From: Congeria kusceri
Lineage: Eukaryota > Mollusca > Bivalvia > Myida > Dreissenidae
DNA: 64,000 nucleotides
Direction: 5' to 3'
NCBI GenBank assembly: GCA_027627225.1
Contig: CM051028.1
Location: 25,726,364 to 25,790,363, forward strand
Under the pieces are notes generated by a model that was not told the origin of the DNA, did not search any database, and worked only from the letters and a program-made list of their open reading frames with translations. Position numbers and translations under genes: made by a program. Shown piece by piece: positions 22,205-34,742 of this stretch (its first letter is position 1; the number at the start of each line of letters is the position of its first letter).

Positions 22205-24150
22205 AAAACAAATGTAAGCAATATTTATGTGCGCATAAACCATGAATATTTGCAAAAAAATACTGAATTTCAAAGGATCATTTTTGTTTTGACCAGCCCA
22301 CAGAGGTAGCTATACATGTAAGCCCTGGAAAAACATTAAGATAAATTTATATGGTGAACATTGTATAACGGGCTATACCGGGGAAGGACAAATTCTGTGG
22401 TGGAAAGTTTTCCATCTTTGTCTTTATTGTTCTGACAGGCTTTTGATCGCTACTTTCACATCCCGAAATAACATAGTTATTTTGAGCAGATTGCAACAAG
22501 TTAATACCTGGACAGATAAACCATTCCTTATTAATGTTATATAAATATTTGTATGACAACACTTTCATTTTGCATGTCTGAGCAATTTTAACCTACACGC
22601 TATTGCACAATCACTCTGTCCTCCACTGTGTTAACTTTAATCGATATTCTGCTACGCTGTAGAAGTGTTACATCATTCAAGTTGGTCAATATCAGGATAG
22701 CCTCATTCTGATTCATTGGTTGATGTGCTAAATGAGGCTGCTATTTTGGGAATTTCTCCATACATGTAGTAGATTTATCCACAAGTTTAAATTGGAATTT
22801 AATGCATATATTAGGTAAATTTGAGCACATGTAAAGTAGTTTAAGTGTTGTTTATGTAAAGTACATAGATTAATAACTTCATTGTAGGAAATTATAGGAA
22901 TTTATGAAATTTTAAACTTTAAGGTTTCCACCACATACATGGTCGTTCGGCGTTTAGATGTTGTGACGAATTTAGCCCCATATAAAAACTAGCACTAAAT
23001 TCGTTGCACTTCTGATTAATTAGACTACCCCCAGGGGCAGCAAGAGGAAACCCAAGAGAAGCATGGCGCTGAACCCTGCTGTTTTACTCTGGATCGTTCC
23101 CTAAAATACGAGCGATCGCCATTTAAGCAAAGCAGTGTTCTTGGCGGATTATGTGCGAAGATTTTTCCGAGATTATAATAATATTAATATTGTACAAGCA
23201 GTGTTGGACTATAAATGGACTGGAAGACAAATGAACAGGGATTCGACGTTTCGCCCCCAAAACGTTTCGCTACGGACTATTCGCCGTGTAACATTTCGGC
23301 CCAACTTGCTGCTTGCGAAAAATCCACAGGACTACCAAAAATGGCAGATTTATAAAGGGTTACAAACACAATAATGTTTTTATATAATGAAATTGCAAAC
23401 TTACATAATTTTATTACATAAAATACATTGTTTTACAACTACATTATCACATACAAAAATGCCTTCGGTTGTGTCAATGACACTTACATTTTAATTTGTT
23501 ATAGTTATTGGTATACTTTTGACATTTTTTTCCAAATTGAGCAGTTAATAACACTCATGTTTGTTTGATATGTCAATACAAATAACTGCCACTATGCTAT
23601 AATTACGTTACCTCGGCTTCGAGGTCAGTGTCGACCAATTTGTCTGAGCTTAAATATGCAATAGGCAAGTGACTGGACAGCATTCAGAAAAAAAAAACTA
23701 ATAAACTATCTAATGCATGTGCATGCTTCGCAAACAAATAGCTGTCCGTGTATGCACTGATTTAACAATATATTTGCATGAATATCGTTTATAAAACCAT
23801 CCGAAATTCATGAAGTTACACAATTAAATATTTATTAATTTATTAAGCCTCGGTCACAAATGGATTGCGGCGATATGACGGTAAGCTGTCGGCGAGATTT
23901 TTGTCAGATACGTGCAGTGCCCGCCCAGGGTCCGTGATTTTTTTCTCGACAGCAAGGTCACAGCAACGACAACAGCAGACTGCACAAGCGGCCGTGCGTC
24001 AATCTTTCAATAATCGTACCGGCGCCGCAAGAATTAAACTGACACGATCACACTGGCCGTAAGAGACGTTGGGTTTTCGCACGGTGATCGCACGGCGCCA
24101 TGTACTTTGTATAAATAACTGAGAATATTTTTCCTCACAAAATATAGCCT
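22205..24150. other. Intergenic, no recognised gene
   Basis: AT-rich with a slightly more GC-rich segment at 22920-23330 and another at 23845-24110 (CGGTCACAAATGGATTGCGG onward). The second resembles the start of a segment near 46070 (CTCGGTCACAACCC), so it is more likely a dispersed repeat than an exon. Short frames here lack splice sites and recognisable protein motifs. Confidence 0.35.
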
Positions 24151-25297
24151 TCTTTAACTATATACCCGTTTTAGGTCATTCAAATGCCATAGAGATACTC
24201 AAGAGTATATGTGGACTGGTCACTATGTGGACCGCTCGGGTTACAAACAACTAAGTTAGAACTGCGTATGTATTAAATCACGTCTGCAAATCAACAGCAA
24301 ATTATCATAGGACATATTATTTCGACTCTTACATGATCTTATATATAATTCGTCTGTATTATTAAAGATCATGAATGAGAACTATTATTATCTATACTCC
24401 ATCCATTTCTCCGCACACACACACGTACGTTTCAGTGACGTCAATAAATTATAACAATTCAGAATGACGGCAGTTGTATTCATGAACACTGACGGATGAC
24501 GTTGTTGATTGCACACAGGATGATACACAGGTTGAAGATGTTAGGTATAATACAAGAAATAGAAAACCCTACTTCGGACCAGGATTTTGCCTAATCATAA
24601 TTGTAATTTAATTAATTATAATTAACTACAAATTTGTTTCTAATTGAAAATATTGAATAATTGAGACAAAAGTCAATTAAAGTAATTGAAATAAGTAATT
24701 ACTGACCCAGATTAGGGCGGTAATTGTCAATTAAATCTAATTATTTTCAATTACTGTGCCTTTGCTACTGAACTGCAAACAATGGGAGTGTGAAAACGTC
24801 ACAGTAACAGTTAAAATTTGACAGGTACTGTTAAAATAACAATGAGATGTAAGAGGTGTTAATACCTATTCAGTCGTGGTCAGAGTGGACACTTTGGTCA
24901 CTCAACATGTGTTTATTAACTGTTATGAAGGTCAATGTCTTTATTTCTAAGTGATTTATGAATAAATTTATGTTTTTTGGTGAATAAGTAAACTGCGTGC
25001 TTCAAATGATTTTAAATTTTATGTTAAAATAAATATAATAATGAATTATACTGATAAGTGAATACATTTATGTTGTTTTGCTGAATAAATAAATAAACTT
25101 TGTGATGCAAATGCTTCGAATTGTATGTTTAAAACAAGGATAAAATAATTCATTATAATTACTTTTTGTAAAATAATTGTAATTAATTAATTACTTTTTA
25201 AGAAAGGCATCTAATTTAATTTAATTAGCTATTATCTCAATATAATTGAAAATAATTAATTTAGAAAATAATTCGGCACATCCCTGCTTCGGACCCA

Positions 25298-25382
25298 ATG
25301 GCATTATAGTGACCAGCTAGGCAGCCTTCGGCTTCGGTCCACATACAGTGTGTGGCCGCCTGGCTGGTCACTATAATGCCAT
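25298..25382. repeat. Foldback sequence, 29-bp arms
   Basis: ATGGCATTATAGTGACCAGC at the left is inverted as GCTGGTCACTATAATGCCAT at the right, around a ~35-bp centre. A related half (CTGGTCACTATG) lies near 24215. The interval 24560-25290 between them is rich in TTAATTA-type sequence and may be part of the same larger element. Confidence 0.75.
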
Positions 25383-25409
25383 AGGGCCCTAAGTGGAGTT
25401 CTTTTTTTT

Positions 25410-26615
25410 TCTTAATTATTTGCATGCTCACCATGAGCACAGCTTGTGTGATCGCCTTTCATCCATCGTGCGTCGTCAACATTGACCTTGTAAACACTAT
25501 AGAACATACTTATTACCAAAAATTCATGAAACTTGCCCAGAACATTTGTTCCAATGATATCTCGGCTGAGCTCAAAACTGGGTCATGTTGTGTCAAAAAC
25601 TAGTTCACTCGGTCCAATTGAAGCGAAAGCTTGTGAGTACTCTAGAGCAAAGATCTATCAATGTTTGTTAATAGATCTCTGTCTAGAGGCCATATTTTTT
25701 GCCCAATCAACATGAAACTTGCTCATAACATTTGTTCCAATTATATATCGGTTGAGTTCGAAAATGGTGCCGCTCTGTTGAAAAACATGTCCACCAGGGG
25801 GGCGTGGCAGTTTTCATTAAATGGTTATATTGAAATCTTATTGTCTCTAACCACTGACTGGATTCAAAAAAATGACATAAAAATAGGCTGACCATCTACC
25901 AAATTCCTTCAAATCTTTTTGATTCGTTAAAAAAACATGGCTGCCATGGGGCGGGTCAGTTTTTCTTATAGGCCTATATACAAAACTTCTTGTCGGAAAT
26001 CGCTCTCTGGATTTCAAATTAATTCCAGAGAAATGGCCCTTGGGGGACACTACCAAATTCCTTCAAACATTTTGATTTCTTAAAAAATATGGCCGCCAGG
26101 GCGCAGTGGGCGTTATTCTTATATGGCTATATATAGAAAACTTTGAAAATCTTCTTGTCAGAAACCGCATGCTGGATTTAAAACTTATTTCACAGAAATG
26201 GTCCTTGGGTAACACTCTACTAAAGGCCGCCTTTTTGTCCGTGAACACTCTATAGACCACATTTATTTCCAATCTTCATGAAATTTGCCCAGAACGTTTG
26301 TTCCAATGATATCCCAGGCAAGTTCGAAACTGGGTCATGTGGTGTCAAAAACTAGGTCGCTAGGGCTAATTGAATAAAAAGCTCATGAACACTCTAGATG
26401 CCACATTGTTTGCCCAATCAACATGAAACTTGCACAGAACATTTGTTCCGATTATATCTCGGTCGAGTTCGAAACTGGGTCACATGGTGACAAAAACAAG
26501 GTCACTAGGGCGATTTGAAGAAAACGCTTATGATTATGAACACTCTGGAGGCCACATATGTTGCCCAATTAACATGAAACTTTATTAGCCCCTCAGGTGA
26601 GCGACCTGAGGCCTT
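25410..26615. repeat. Diverged tandem-core element
   Basis: Repeated blocks ATGAAACTTGC, AGAACATTTGTTCCAAT, ATATCTCGG and GAGTTCGAAACTGGGTCA recur about every 150-170 bp. The left end carries GCTCACCATGAGCAC; the right end is a hairpin CCTCAGGT-GAGCG-ACCTGAGG at 26591-26611. Frames across it are repeat by-products. Confidence 0.6.
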
Positions 26616-26639
26616 ACAACCCTCTTCTTATATATTACA

Positions 26640-27852
26640 AAAGATAACAAGGATATCAGTGAACTGATGGATGCTCCCCATTGCGCTCTGCTAATTTATG
26701 TGAATGCAGTCAGATGAGCAGACAAGTGTGCTCTATATATCAATTTCAGCAATCATCAAAGTCCCATAACTGTAAAAAATATCATTGAAGCGGAGCATCT
26801 TTGTACAGTAAACACCTCCTTTTGGTAATGAAGCTTCCGTGTATTGGCTAGTAGCTGCTGAGAAGCAGTCCAGACACTATACCGTGACTAATTTCAGCAA
26901 CCTTCAATGTCCCATAACTCCAAGGGAAATCACTGAAACTGTACATCCCGTACTGTTCACACCTCATTTTGATAATGAAGCATCAAATACAGTTTCATTG
27001 TATTCTGGCCATTAAGTGCGGAAAAATAGCCTAGACAAGAATTGTGCACTATATTCTAAGTTCAGAAATCTTCAAAGTCCAACAACTCTTAGAAAAAGTG
27101 TTAAAGCGGAACGTCCTGGTTCAGTGCACACCTCCTTTTGGTAATAAAGCTTCCCATAAAGTTTAATTGAAATCTGACCAGCAGTTGTGTAGTAATAGAA
27201 TGGACAAGAATTGTGCACTAAATGTTTATTTCAGAAATCTTTGAAGTCCCATAACTCTTAGAAAAATCATTGAAGCGGAACGCCCTGGTTCATTGCACAC
27301 CTTCTCTTTGTAATGACGCTTCCTATAAAGTTTTATTGAATTTAGACCAGTAGTTGCGTAGGAATAGACCAGACAAGAAATGTGCACTAAATGCTTTTTC
27401 AGAAATCTTCAAAGTCCCATAATTCTGAGAAAAATAATTGAAACAGAACGTCCTGGTTCAGTGCACACCCACTCTGGGTAATGAAGCTTTCTATGAAGTT
27501 TAATTTAATTCTGGCCAGTAGTTGCATTTAAATAGACCGGACAAGATTTGAGCACTAAATGTGTATTTCAGAAATCTTCAGTTTTATTGAATTTAGACCA
27601 GTAGTTGCGTGGAAATAGACCAGACAAGAATTGTGCACTAAATGCTTTTTCAGAAATCTTTAAAGTCCCATAACTCTGAGAAAAATCATTGAAGCTGAAA
27701 TGTCCTGGTTCAGTGCACACCTCCTCTTGGTAATGAAGCTTCCCATGAAGTTTCATTGAATTCTGCTGAGAAGTTCTCCGGACAAGAAAACGTGACGGAC
27801 AGACAGACGGCGACTATATGCTCCCCCTAAAATTTGTCGGGCAGCATAATAA
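26640..27852 (-). mobile_element. Helitron-like satellite-carrying element, minus orientation
   Basis: About seven units of ~175 bp (AGTCCCATAACTCT, AATCATTGAAGCGGAACGTC, TTCAGTGCACACCTCC). The minus-strand 5' end at 27852 reads TTATGCTGCCCGAC...AGGGGGAGCATATAGT followed by a GTCTGTCTGTCCGTC stretch, the same architecture as the elements at 18.9, 30.3 and 49.2 kb. The other end is indistinct. Confidence 0.7.
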
Positions 27853-27998
27853 ATCAATGTAATTGCTACTTTAATTAACACTTTGGTGTTGGAATATAAG
27901 CTTTTGGTTGCTATAGCAACGACAGTTTTCCATATATTCAAATGAATTGAAGGAATGTGTTGAAAGGACCATACAAGGAACATATCTACCAAGTTGGG

Positions 27999-28762
27999 CT
28001 AAAGGGACCTGTTCACAGATGGGCAAATTGACAATAAAAAAAATGGTCATAGATCCCAAAAAGAAATTATACATTACACAAAGAAGCGAAATAACACTCG
28101 TGAATAAGAAATATATTGGTAATATTATTTCGTTTAAGGATAATCATCAATCGACCAGGATAAAATTATAAAGCGTTTGTAACGCTTTCCATCGGTATTT
28201 TGGGAAACACGTGTGTTTGCGTGCGCGGGTACAGGATTTTTAGAGTGGGCGGAAAGATTCAGTAACGGAACAAAGCTTCCAATAAACTGCGTTTGGTCCC
28301 ACTCACATGTTGAGATAGTTACCGGAAATGTGTGATGTCAACAAAAAGGAAGAAAATATCGAAAATACCACATAACTGGTTTGAATATTACAATAAATTA
28401 AAGTAAAAAACATGCCATAAGCAACGAAATGTGTATGTTTTAAGATTGTGCTGTTCAAAAATCAAATGTTGGACAACTTTAGAGGGGGCGTACGCCGTTT
28501 CGTTCCACACCCTCTAAATCCGCCTATGATTTACATAGCGTTAAAAATACACTAACACAGTTCGAATGGCCACATGGTTTAGTGCATAAGATTTTTGATC
28601 CCAGAGGTACCGGGTTCGCGTCCCGATGAAATAAATTTTGTCTTAACTTTTTTCTTTATTTAATATTTATTTCAGATTACTGCAGATGCTTAAGTTCATG
28701 CAGTTACGACAGGTAATGACATTTTGTTTAGATATAACAATCCATGAACGAGTCCCTTTAAA
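27999..28762 (+). mobile_element. TIR element carrying a tRNA-like module
   Basis: Left end CTAAAGGGACCTGTTCA, right end inverted as TTTAAAGGGACTCGTTCA. Inside, at about 28563-28628, is a tRNA-like module with a B-box match GGTTCGCGTCC preceded by ATGGCCACATGGTTTAGTGC (A-box-like). A second element with matching ends, shared GTTTGTAACG and a tRNA-like module at the same relative place is at 40375-40860. No transposase frame. Confidence 0.65.
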
Positions 28763-28875
28763 ATCCGCCAAGCGGTGAAGTTGTTTTAGTAAATTGTTGA
28801 CGACGACGGATGCCGAACGGGGACTGACCAAAATAGCTCACCCCTGAGAACTGGATGTGCTCCGGTGAGCTAAAA
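28763..28875. repeat. Fragment of a CTCACC/GGTGAGCTAAAA-ended element
   Basis: AAATCCGCCAAGCGGTGAAG, then a GACGACGACGGATG stretch and AGCTCACC...GGTGAGCTAAAA. It corresponds to the last ~110 bp of the element ending at 4806 (ATCTGCCAAGCGGTTTAGAA...GGTGAGCTAAAA). Confidence 0.6.
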
Positions 28876-29174
28876 TTTACAACATATAATTTGTACTTTA
28901 ATAATTCAAGGAAGTTTTCATTTGTGATTATGCTGAATATGGTCATTTTGAATGTAATTTGTGTTGATGTTACAAGGTTGAGCAATTCATCAAGTTGTTT
29001 TGAAACGATGAACTGACATTTCTTTTGTTTCGAGTTAACGCTTTACATGCGTACACTAAATATGGAGCACTATTATAATATGCAAATGTTATATGAACTT
29101 GTCAAACTTAACATCTTTAACTACTACTGTTAATGCAGTATTTTCAGTTTTGCTGACTTTACCCTTGAATATGT

Positions 29175-29577
29175 TTATGCCCCCACTTTTAGAGGGGGGA
29201 GCATATAGATTTGCCCTTGTCCGTCCGTCTGTTACGTCCGTCCGTCCGTCAGATTTTTGTGTTGCGCGTAACTCAAAAAGTGCTACAGTGATGAAACTTT
29301 ATAAACGTTTTCATCAGCATGTGAACTTGTGCACCTGGGGAATTTGGCGCAGTTTTTTCCGACGTCAGCGGAGTTATGGTCCTTTTTTTAACCAAAAAAA
29401 AGACATTTTTGGACTTGTGTTGCGTGTAACTCGAAAACTATAACTGCTACATTTATGAAGCATTTATAAACATATTCAAAACCACTTGGACTTGTGCAAC
29501 TGGGCATTTTGGCGCAGTTGTTTTCAACATCATCGGAGTTTTGTGGGGGCATCCATGACCAGCGGACACATGTCTAG
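29175..29577 (+). mobile_element. Short Helitron-like element, plus orientation
   Basis: Begins TTATGCCCCCACTTTTAGAG with inverse GGGGGGAGCATATAG, then (GTCC/GTCT) repeats, about two diverged core units (GCGTAACTC...), and ends GGGGGCATCCATGACC...ACATGTCTAG. CTAG satisfies the CTRR terminus of canonical Helitrons. Confidence 0.7.
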
Positions 29578-30295
29578 TTTTTCTTATTTTATTTGAGAAT
29601 GGATAAGAAACTGAAGAGTAAATTTACTTTCTATTGCATATTTAAACAACAACAAAATAACGTCAACGTATATGCGTGTAATGAAATGTTAGGAGTACAC
29701 AATGATTTAAGTGTGGAATATTTGATGTATGTGGACACTGTGTGCCATACGGCGTACAGTCACAAATGGATCAGATACTGTGCATTATCGTATATAAACC
29801 AACCCAGTTACATATTTATAGGTTTTAAATATTGAAAAAAGGAAGTTCAATTTACAGTTCTTATTAGCTATATTACCACATACGCCGAATATCTTTTAAA
29901 AGGTATTTCTATTGCGCAGCTTCACGATATTATCAGTTAAAATGCTGACAGCGAAGAAAGACTGATGACAAGATCAGACACTAAAAGCAAGTGAATTATG
30001 AACGCATTTTTGCCTGAATACATGTTATTATGCACGCTTCGTTCGAGATATTAATATTAGCTGATAGCTGACCTCGTTTGAAAATGTAATTTGTAAGTAG
30101 CGAACAAACGTATACTTAAAACAACAGTGGCATAGCTAACATTCATATATTGAGGCGGCGAAAAATAGACATGCTGATAAATCTATAAAAATACGCAAAT
30201 ACGTTATGATTGGATACTAACATTTTATGCACATTCCGGTGTATTTTTGAATTAAAATAATAAATTACTAATTTACACTCTGAACTAATATAAAA
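29578..30295. other. Non-coding interval between two Helitron-like elements
   Basis: AT-rich; no exon or RNA gene recognised. It separates a plus-oriented and a minus-oriented element whose similar CTAG ends face each other. Confidence 0.4.
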
Positions 30296-32152
30296 CTAGA
30301 AATGTGTCCACAGACACGGATGCCCCGATCAAACAGTCTGTTCTACATTGTGCTGCTTTGTCTATATGCATTCAAATTATTTTGCAAAAGGAAAATTGTC
30401 CTTTTATATTGTAATTTCTGCTAATGTATTCTCTTATTACTGTGAAGTAAGTTGAGGTAACACATATTTCCTATCAGTAGTTTTAGTCCTGCCAACAAAT
30501 TAACAAAGGCTAGTAATTAAAACTGTTGGGCAATTATGAGTTATGGTTCTTGTATGATTCTATTACTCTTGCTATCTTAAATCATTCTGTGAAGGATAAA
30601 CAAACAGCCTTTTATCATGTTTAAATTATGTTTCCCATCAATAAAGGAAAGTAATTCACTAACTTCACAAGTCATCTTCTTGCATGCGACACACCATCTG
30701 GTGATGGTGATAATTTCAGCAAATTTATCTGAAAATCCCTGCATGCATGACAATATTATGTTCTGGACAATTATCTGACCTTTGACCTTGATTAGTGACC
30801 TTGACCTTTCAGCTGCAGATCTGGTACTTGCACGCCTCATGCCGTCTCATAAAGCTTAATTACGTCCGCCAAGTAATTTGAAAATTCTTCCATGCAGGAC
30901 AAAATTATGCTTTGGTCAAATTCAGTGGCTTAAACTCTTCTATTTGACCTTTGACTTTTAAGTGTGACTTTGACCTTGGACCAATGGACCTGGTTGTTGC
31001 ATGCCATGTCTCATAATGCTTATCACTTCTGTCAAGTAATTTGAAAATTCTTCCATTATGCTCCAGACAGAGTCCATGGAATTAATTCTAATATTGACCT
31101 TTGACCTTTAAGTGTGACCTTGACCTTGGACCTAGTTCTTGCTCGCTACACAAAGTTTTTTGGTGATTATCGCTTCTGCCAAGTTATTTGAAAATCCTTC
31201 AATGCTCGACAGTTATTGCCTGGACAAGAATCTTAAAATATATATATATATACTTGACCTTTGACCTTTAAGTGTGGCCTTGACCTTGGACCAAGGCACC
31301 TGGTTCTTGCACGTGACACATCGCCTGATATTGCTTATCACTTCTGCCAAGTTATTTGAAAATCCTTCCCTGCTTGACAATAACATGCTCCAAACAGGGT
31401 CTATGACTTAAATTCTTATATTTGACCTTTGACCTTTAAGTGTGACCTTGACCTTGGACCTAGCGACCTGGTTCTTGTGCAAAACACCGTCTCACCATGC
31501 TTAGCACTTCTGCCAAGTTAGTTGAAATTCCTTCCCCCCTGGACAAAATTATGCTCCGGACAGGGTCTTATTGGCTTGAATTCTTCAGTGTGAAGTTTCA
31601 CCTTTAAGTGTGACCTTGAACTTCGACCAAGGGACCTGGTTCTTAAACGCGACACACCGTCTCACTATGCTTATCACGTGTGAGTTCTTTAAATTCCTTC
31701 CCTGCTGGACAAAATTATGCTCTGACAAGGTCTTATTGGCTTAAATTTTTATATTTGAAGTTTGACCTTTAAGTGTGACCTTGTCCTTGGACCTAGGAAC
31801 CTGGTTCTTGCGCACAACACACCATCTAACCATGCTTAACACTTGTGCCAAGTCATTTTAAATTCCTTCCAAATTTTGCTCTGGACAGGGTCTATGGCTT
31901 AAATTCTTATATTTAACCTTTGACCCTTAAGTGTGACCTGACCTTGAACCTAGGGACCTGGTTCTTGCGCACAACACACCGTCTCATTATGCTTAACATT
32001 TATGCCACATTATTTGAAAATCCATCAATGCTGGACAAAGTTATTGCCCGGACAAGAATCCTGACATACGTACATAACGAACGCAGTGGCACGTACGTAC
32101 CCAAGGACAGAGTAAACACTATATGCCCCCCATCATTGATGACGGGGCATAA
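30296..32152 (-). mobile_element. Helitron-like satellite-carrying element, minus orientation
   Basis: The plus-strand left end CTAGAAATGTGTCCACAGAC has a GTGTC-CACA-GACAC stem and then GGATGCCCC. Eight or so units of ~165 bp follow (TTTGACCTTTAAGTGTGACC, CCTGGTTCTTGC, TGCCAAGTTATTTGAAAATC). The right end is CATCATTGATGACGGGGCATAA. Related units in the other orientation lie at 57.4-57.7 kb. Confidence 0.78.
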
Positions 32153-33324
32153 ACAAGAACAAATACAACAAATGTGCAGATTTTGCATTTATTTTCCAAA
32201 CAACTTACAGTTATTTATTTGACTTTATTTTCACGGAAATCCAAGAATAATGTTTTATGATTAAACACGAGCAACCACAGTTGGAACCACACTAGCCTCA
32301 TCACAATGGAACCAGGTAAACGTATCAAACCAAGTAGCTTGGAACGAACGTTGTCCTGGATTTGTCTTTCCAAATGTATGTTTTTAAAGAAAAGAGAAAT
32401 TTAATCGTTGAATATTAATACTCATTGTAACTTAACATTAAGAAACATACATCGATCAATTTTGTCAGTTCAAGTAATAAATGACTATAAAAGCTTTCAC
32501 TACATTTTAAATTGTCTTATTGATATTTGTCAGACGTCAATGTTGAGTCGATAATAATTTAAACTCATTCCTTACCACCGTATTGGAAAAAAGTAGGATT
32601 ATAAGAATCATAAATGCTATTAAAACACGGACATAGCAATCATAACATAGGACCATTAAACAATTTGCAGGGTGTAAATTACTCGGGTCACCTGTTATGA
32701 CAGCTATCCATGCAAGAAAACAGATCACTATTGGCAACTTGACGTTAAAATCGCATCCAGACAGACCTCGACATACAAACTTTGGGAGAACGAACCGTAT
32801 ACTAGTATTGTGATTTACATAACAACGACAACCCAAAAATATTGGGGCGGCAGTCGCCCATTGCCTACGCCCTTACAAACTGTTTAATCCAAACGAAATG
32901 ATATGGATACTAGAATAATCAATCCAATCAGAAATGGGCGAAAATAGGCGAAGCAGCGTATCAGTTTGCAGTATCGATTTTTAGTGCAATGTCGCCTGCA
33001 GAGTCAAAAATAGTGTCCATGAGCCCCGTTTTACTAAGCTACATACGCAATTCTTAGACTTACGCACATATTTTAAATTCATAGAATCTTATTAGTTATA
33101 GATATATGCAAACTAATAGTTTCTTGAAATGTTATTATGTCCTGAATTATTAGACAACATTAGTTTCTTTTAACAGATATTAACAAAGTGAAGATCACAA
33201 GCTCAAACTTAGTCTTAACTTAAAATACTGACCAATGAAATCCGTTGTTGCCTATAGACTTTGAATTCAAATGGCTAATAATTTTAATTAAGATTTAGTT
33301 TGATATTAAGAAAGTTCGTAGTAG
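32153..33324. other. Intergenic, no recognised gene
   Basis: AT-rich sequence. Frames of 60-100 residues here lack splice sites, family motifs or skewed codon use. The 3' flank of the NDUFAF6-like gene begins further right. Confidence 0.35.
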
Positions 33325-34065
33325 TGGGCCCTGACAAAAACAAATGTTCTCAATCTCAAACTTAATACTAACTTAAATATTAAGAACTTATTAAATGGCA
33401 AAGCCGTGCCGGAAGTGGTTATTGGCATGATACACATGAACTAGCACGAGGGTTTTAGCCCGAGTGCTAATACAGGTTTGGAGTGCCAATAACCACTTCT
33501 GGCACGGCTTTACCGTTTAATGAGTTGTTAAATATATTCCCCTGCTATTATCTTTAAAATATAAACACAACTCCTGTGACTCAATTGTCAATACCGTAAA
33601 GACCGCGGAAAAGCACGCTCGCTAACGTCATTCATATATGCTGTCGTAATAAGTTACTTCCAAAATATACATGTTGTGTTTTTTTCGATAGATAAGCCTT
33701 TAAAGGTTTTTTAGAAAGTAATAAAAGCACGTTTTAATTGTGACAAAATATTAATATTGTCCTCACATACATTAAATTAAAATATTATTCAGAAAAATGA
33801 GAGATTGCATCATTAAGCGCATATGAAATTTGGCGAATAATTTTGCACTCGTACAAATAACCGGAACAGCCTGTATTGGCACTATAGCTAAAGGTTATTG
33901 ATTTTTTTCCTGTACAAATTGGTTACTATTTATAGTAAGGTATATAATAATGACCAATAAAAATGGTTATTACATATAAGCTTTAAATTTCATTAATCAA
34001 TATTTTAAGTTGAGACTAAGATTGAGAAATTTGAATATTCGAAGTCATAGGGCCTGGTCCCAATT
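33325..34065. mobile_element. Long-TIR element, about 740 bp
   Basis: GGGCCCTGACAAAAACAAAT, then TTCTCAATCTCAAACTTA at the left, is inverted as TAAGATTGAGAAATTT...CATAGGGCC at the right (about 60 bp with mismatches). TAGTCTTAACTT also occurs near 33210. It contains the 33389-33532 foldback. Confidence 0.55.
33389..33532. repeat. Foldback with inner hairpin
   Basis: Left arm GCAAAGCCGTGCCGGAAGTG is inverted at the right as CACTTCTGGCACGGCTTTAC (arms of about 43 bp, few mismatches). The centre holds a second hairpin AGCACGAGGG-TTTTAG-CCCGAGTGCT. A similar design is at 42743-42886. Confidence 0.85.
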
Positions 34066-34174
34066 ACTCAAAAATTCTTTAAAAAAAACACTTAAACTTT
34101 ATATGTTCGTCAGAAGTATTTCTGCACCAGCAGTCTCCATACCAATGATCCCTGTTCAGGGGTGAAATATATAT

Positions 34175-34364
34175 AAGAGGCGCATTGTGGATGGCATTTT
34201 CTGGCTACAGTAGCTTTATGTTTGAAAGAGACTTTCTGGAATCAGAAAATACCATAAAAGCGGAAAGTGCGGTCCCGGATTAGCCTGTGCAGACTGCACA
34301 GGCTGATCAGGGATGACACTTTACACACATGCATTAAGTCCGGTTTTCTCACGACGCGCCTCAT
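34175..34364 (-). mobile_element. GAGGCGC foldback MITE, copy 5 (partial, inverted)
   Basis: The left half lost one inner hairpin; the right half is complete (GGATTAGCCTGTGCAGACTG...GACGCGCCTCAT). The central AATACCATAAAAGCGGAAAG shows minus orientation. It lies about 240 bp 3' of the NDUFAF6-like stop codon and could fall within its 3' untranslated region. Confidence 0.85.
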
Positions 34365-34409
34365 AAGGAGAATGAGAATACAGGCCCTGGTCTAACATGT
34401 TTGCACTTC

Positions 34410-34415
34410 TTTAAT
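34410..34415 (-). terminator. Possible ATTAAA polyadenylation signal of the NDUFAF6-like gene
   Basis: Minus-strand ATTAAA about 190 bp past the stop codon. No AATAAA was noticed nearer. This hexamer is frequent by chance in such AT-rich DNA, so the assignment is weak. Confidence 0.3.
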
Positions 34416-34604
34416 ATACATTTTTGAAACATAGCATACCATGAATCTGCAAATGCACGCACTGGTGGCCACAGAGAAATACAGATTCTAACAGAATGCC
34501 TGTCCATGCTGACATATGTATCATCTGCAGAAACCAAACCACACTGTATCCTTAAAGAGCATGCTTCGAATCAATTATAACTGAATTTACATGTATATCA
34601 CAGC

Positions 34605-34742
34605 TTAATATGTACGTCTGAAGTATTTCTGCACCAACAGTCTCCAAGCCAGTCTCTGTTTTATGGGTGAAATATAGAGGCTTTCGTGGAAGATGTTGAA
34701 ATCGGCACGCTGCAGGTCTTTCAAATATTTTTCTAAGATCAC
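34605..34742 (-). CDS. NDUFAF6: NDUFAF6-like coding exon 10 (C terminus)
   Basis: [20 protein letters not shown] to FRRTY and TAA (human [20 protein letters not shown] to WRKTY). Acceptor GCATTCCAG|. Confidence 0.95.
   Translation of the reverse strand: MILEKYLKDLQRADFNIFHESLYISPIKQRLAWRLLVQKYFRRTY

Noticed and set aside
23865..24062. 65-residue frame in a more GC-rich patch
   Set aside because: No splice sites or domain; the start of the patch resembles sequence near 46070, so it is probably a repeat.
28563..28628. A functional tRNA gene
   Set aside because: B box is present, but the acceptor and anticodon stems do not pair properly, and it sits inside a TIR element with a second degenerate copy at 40.7 kb.
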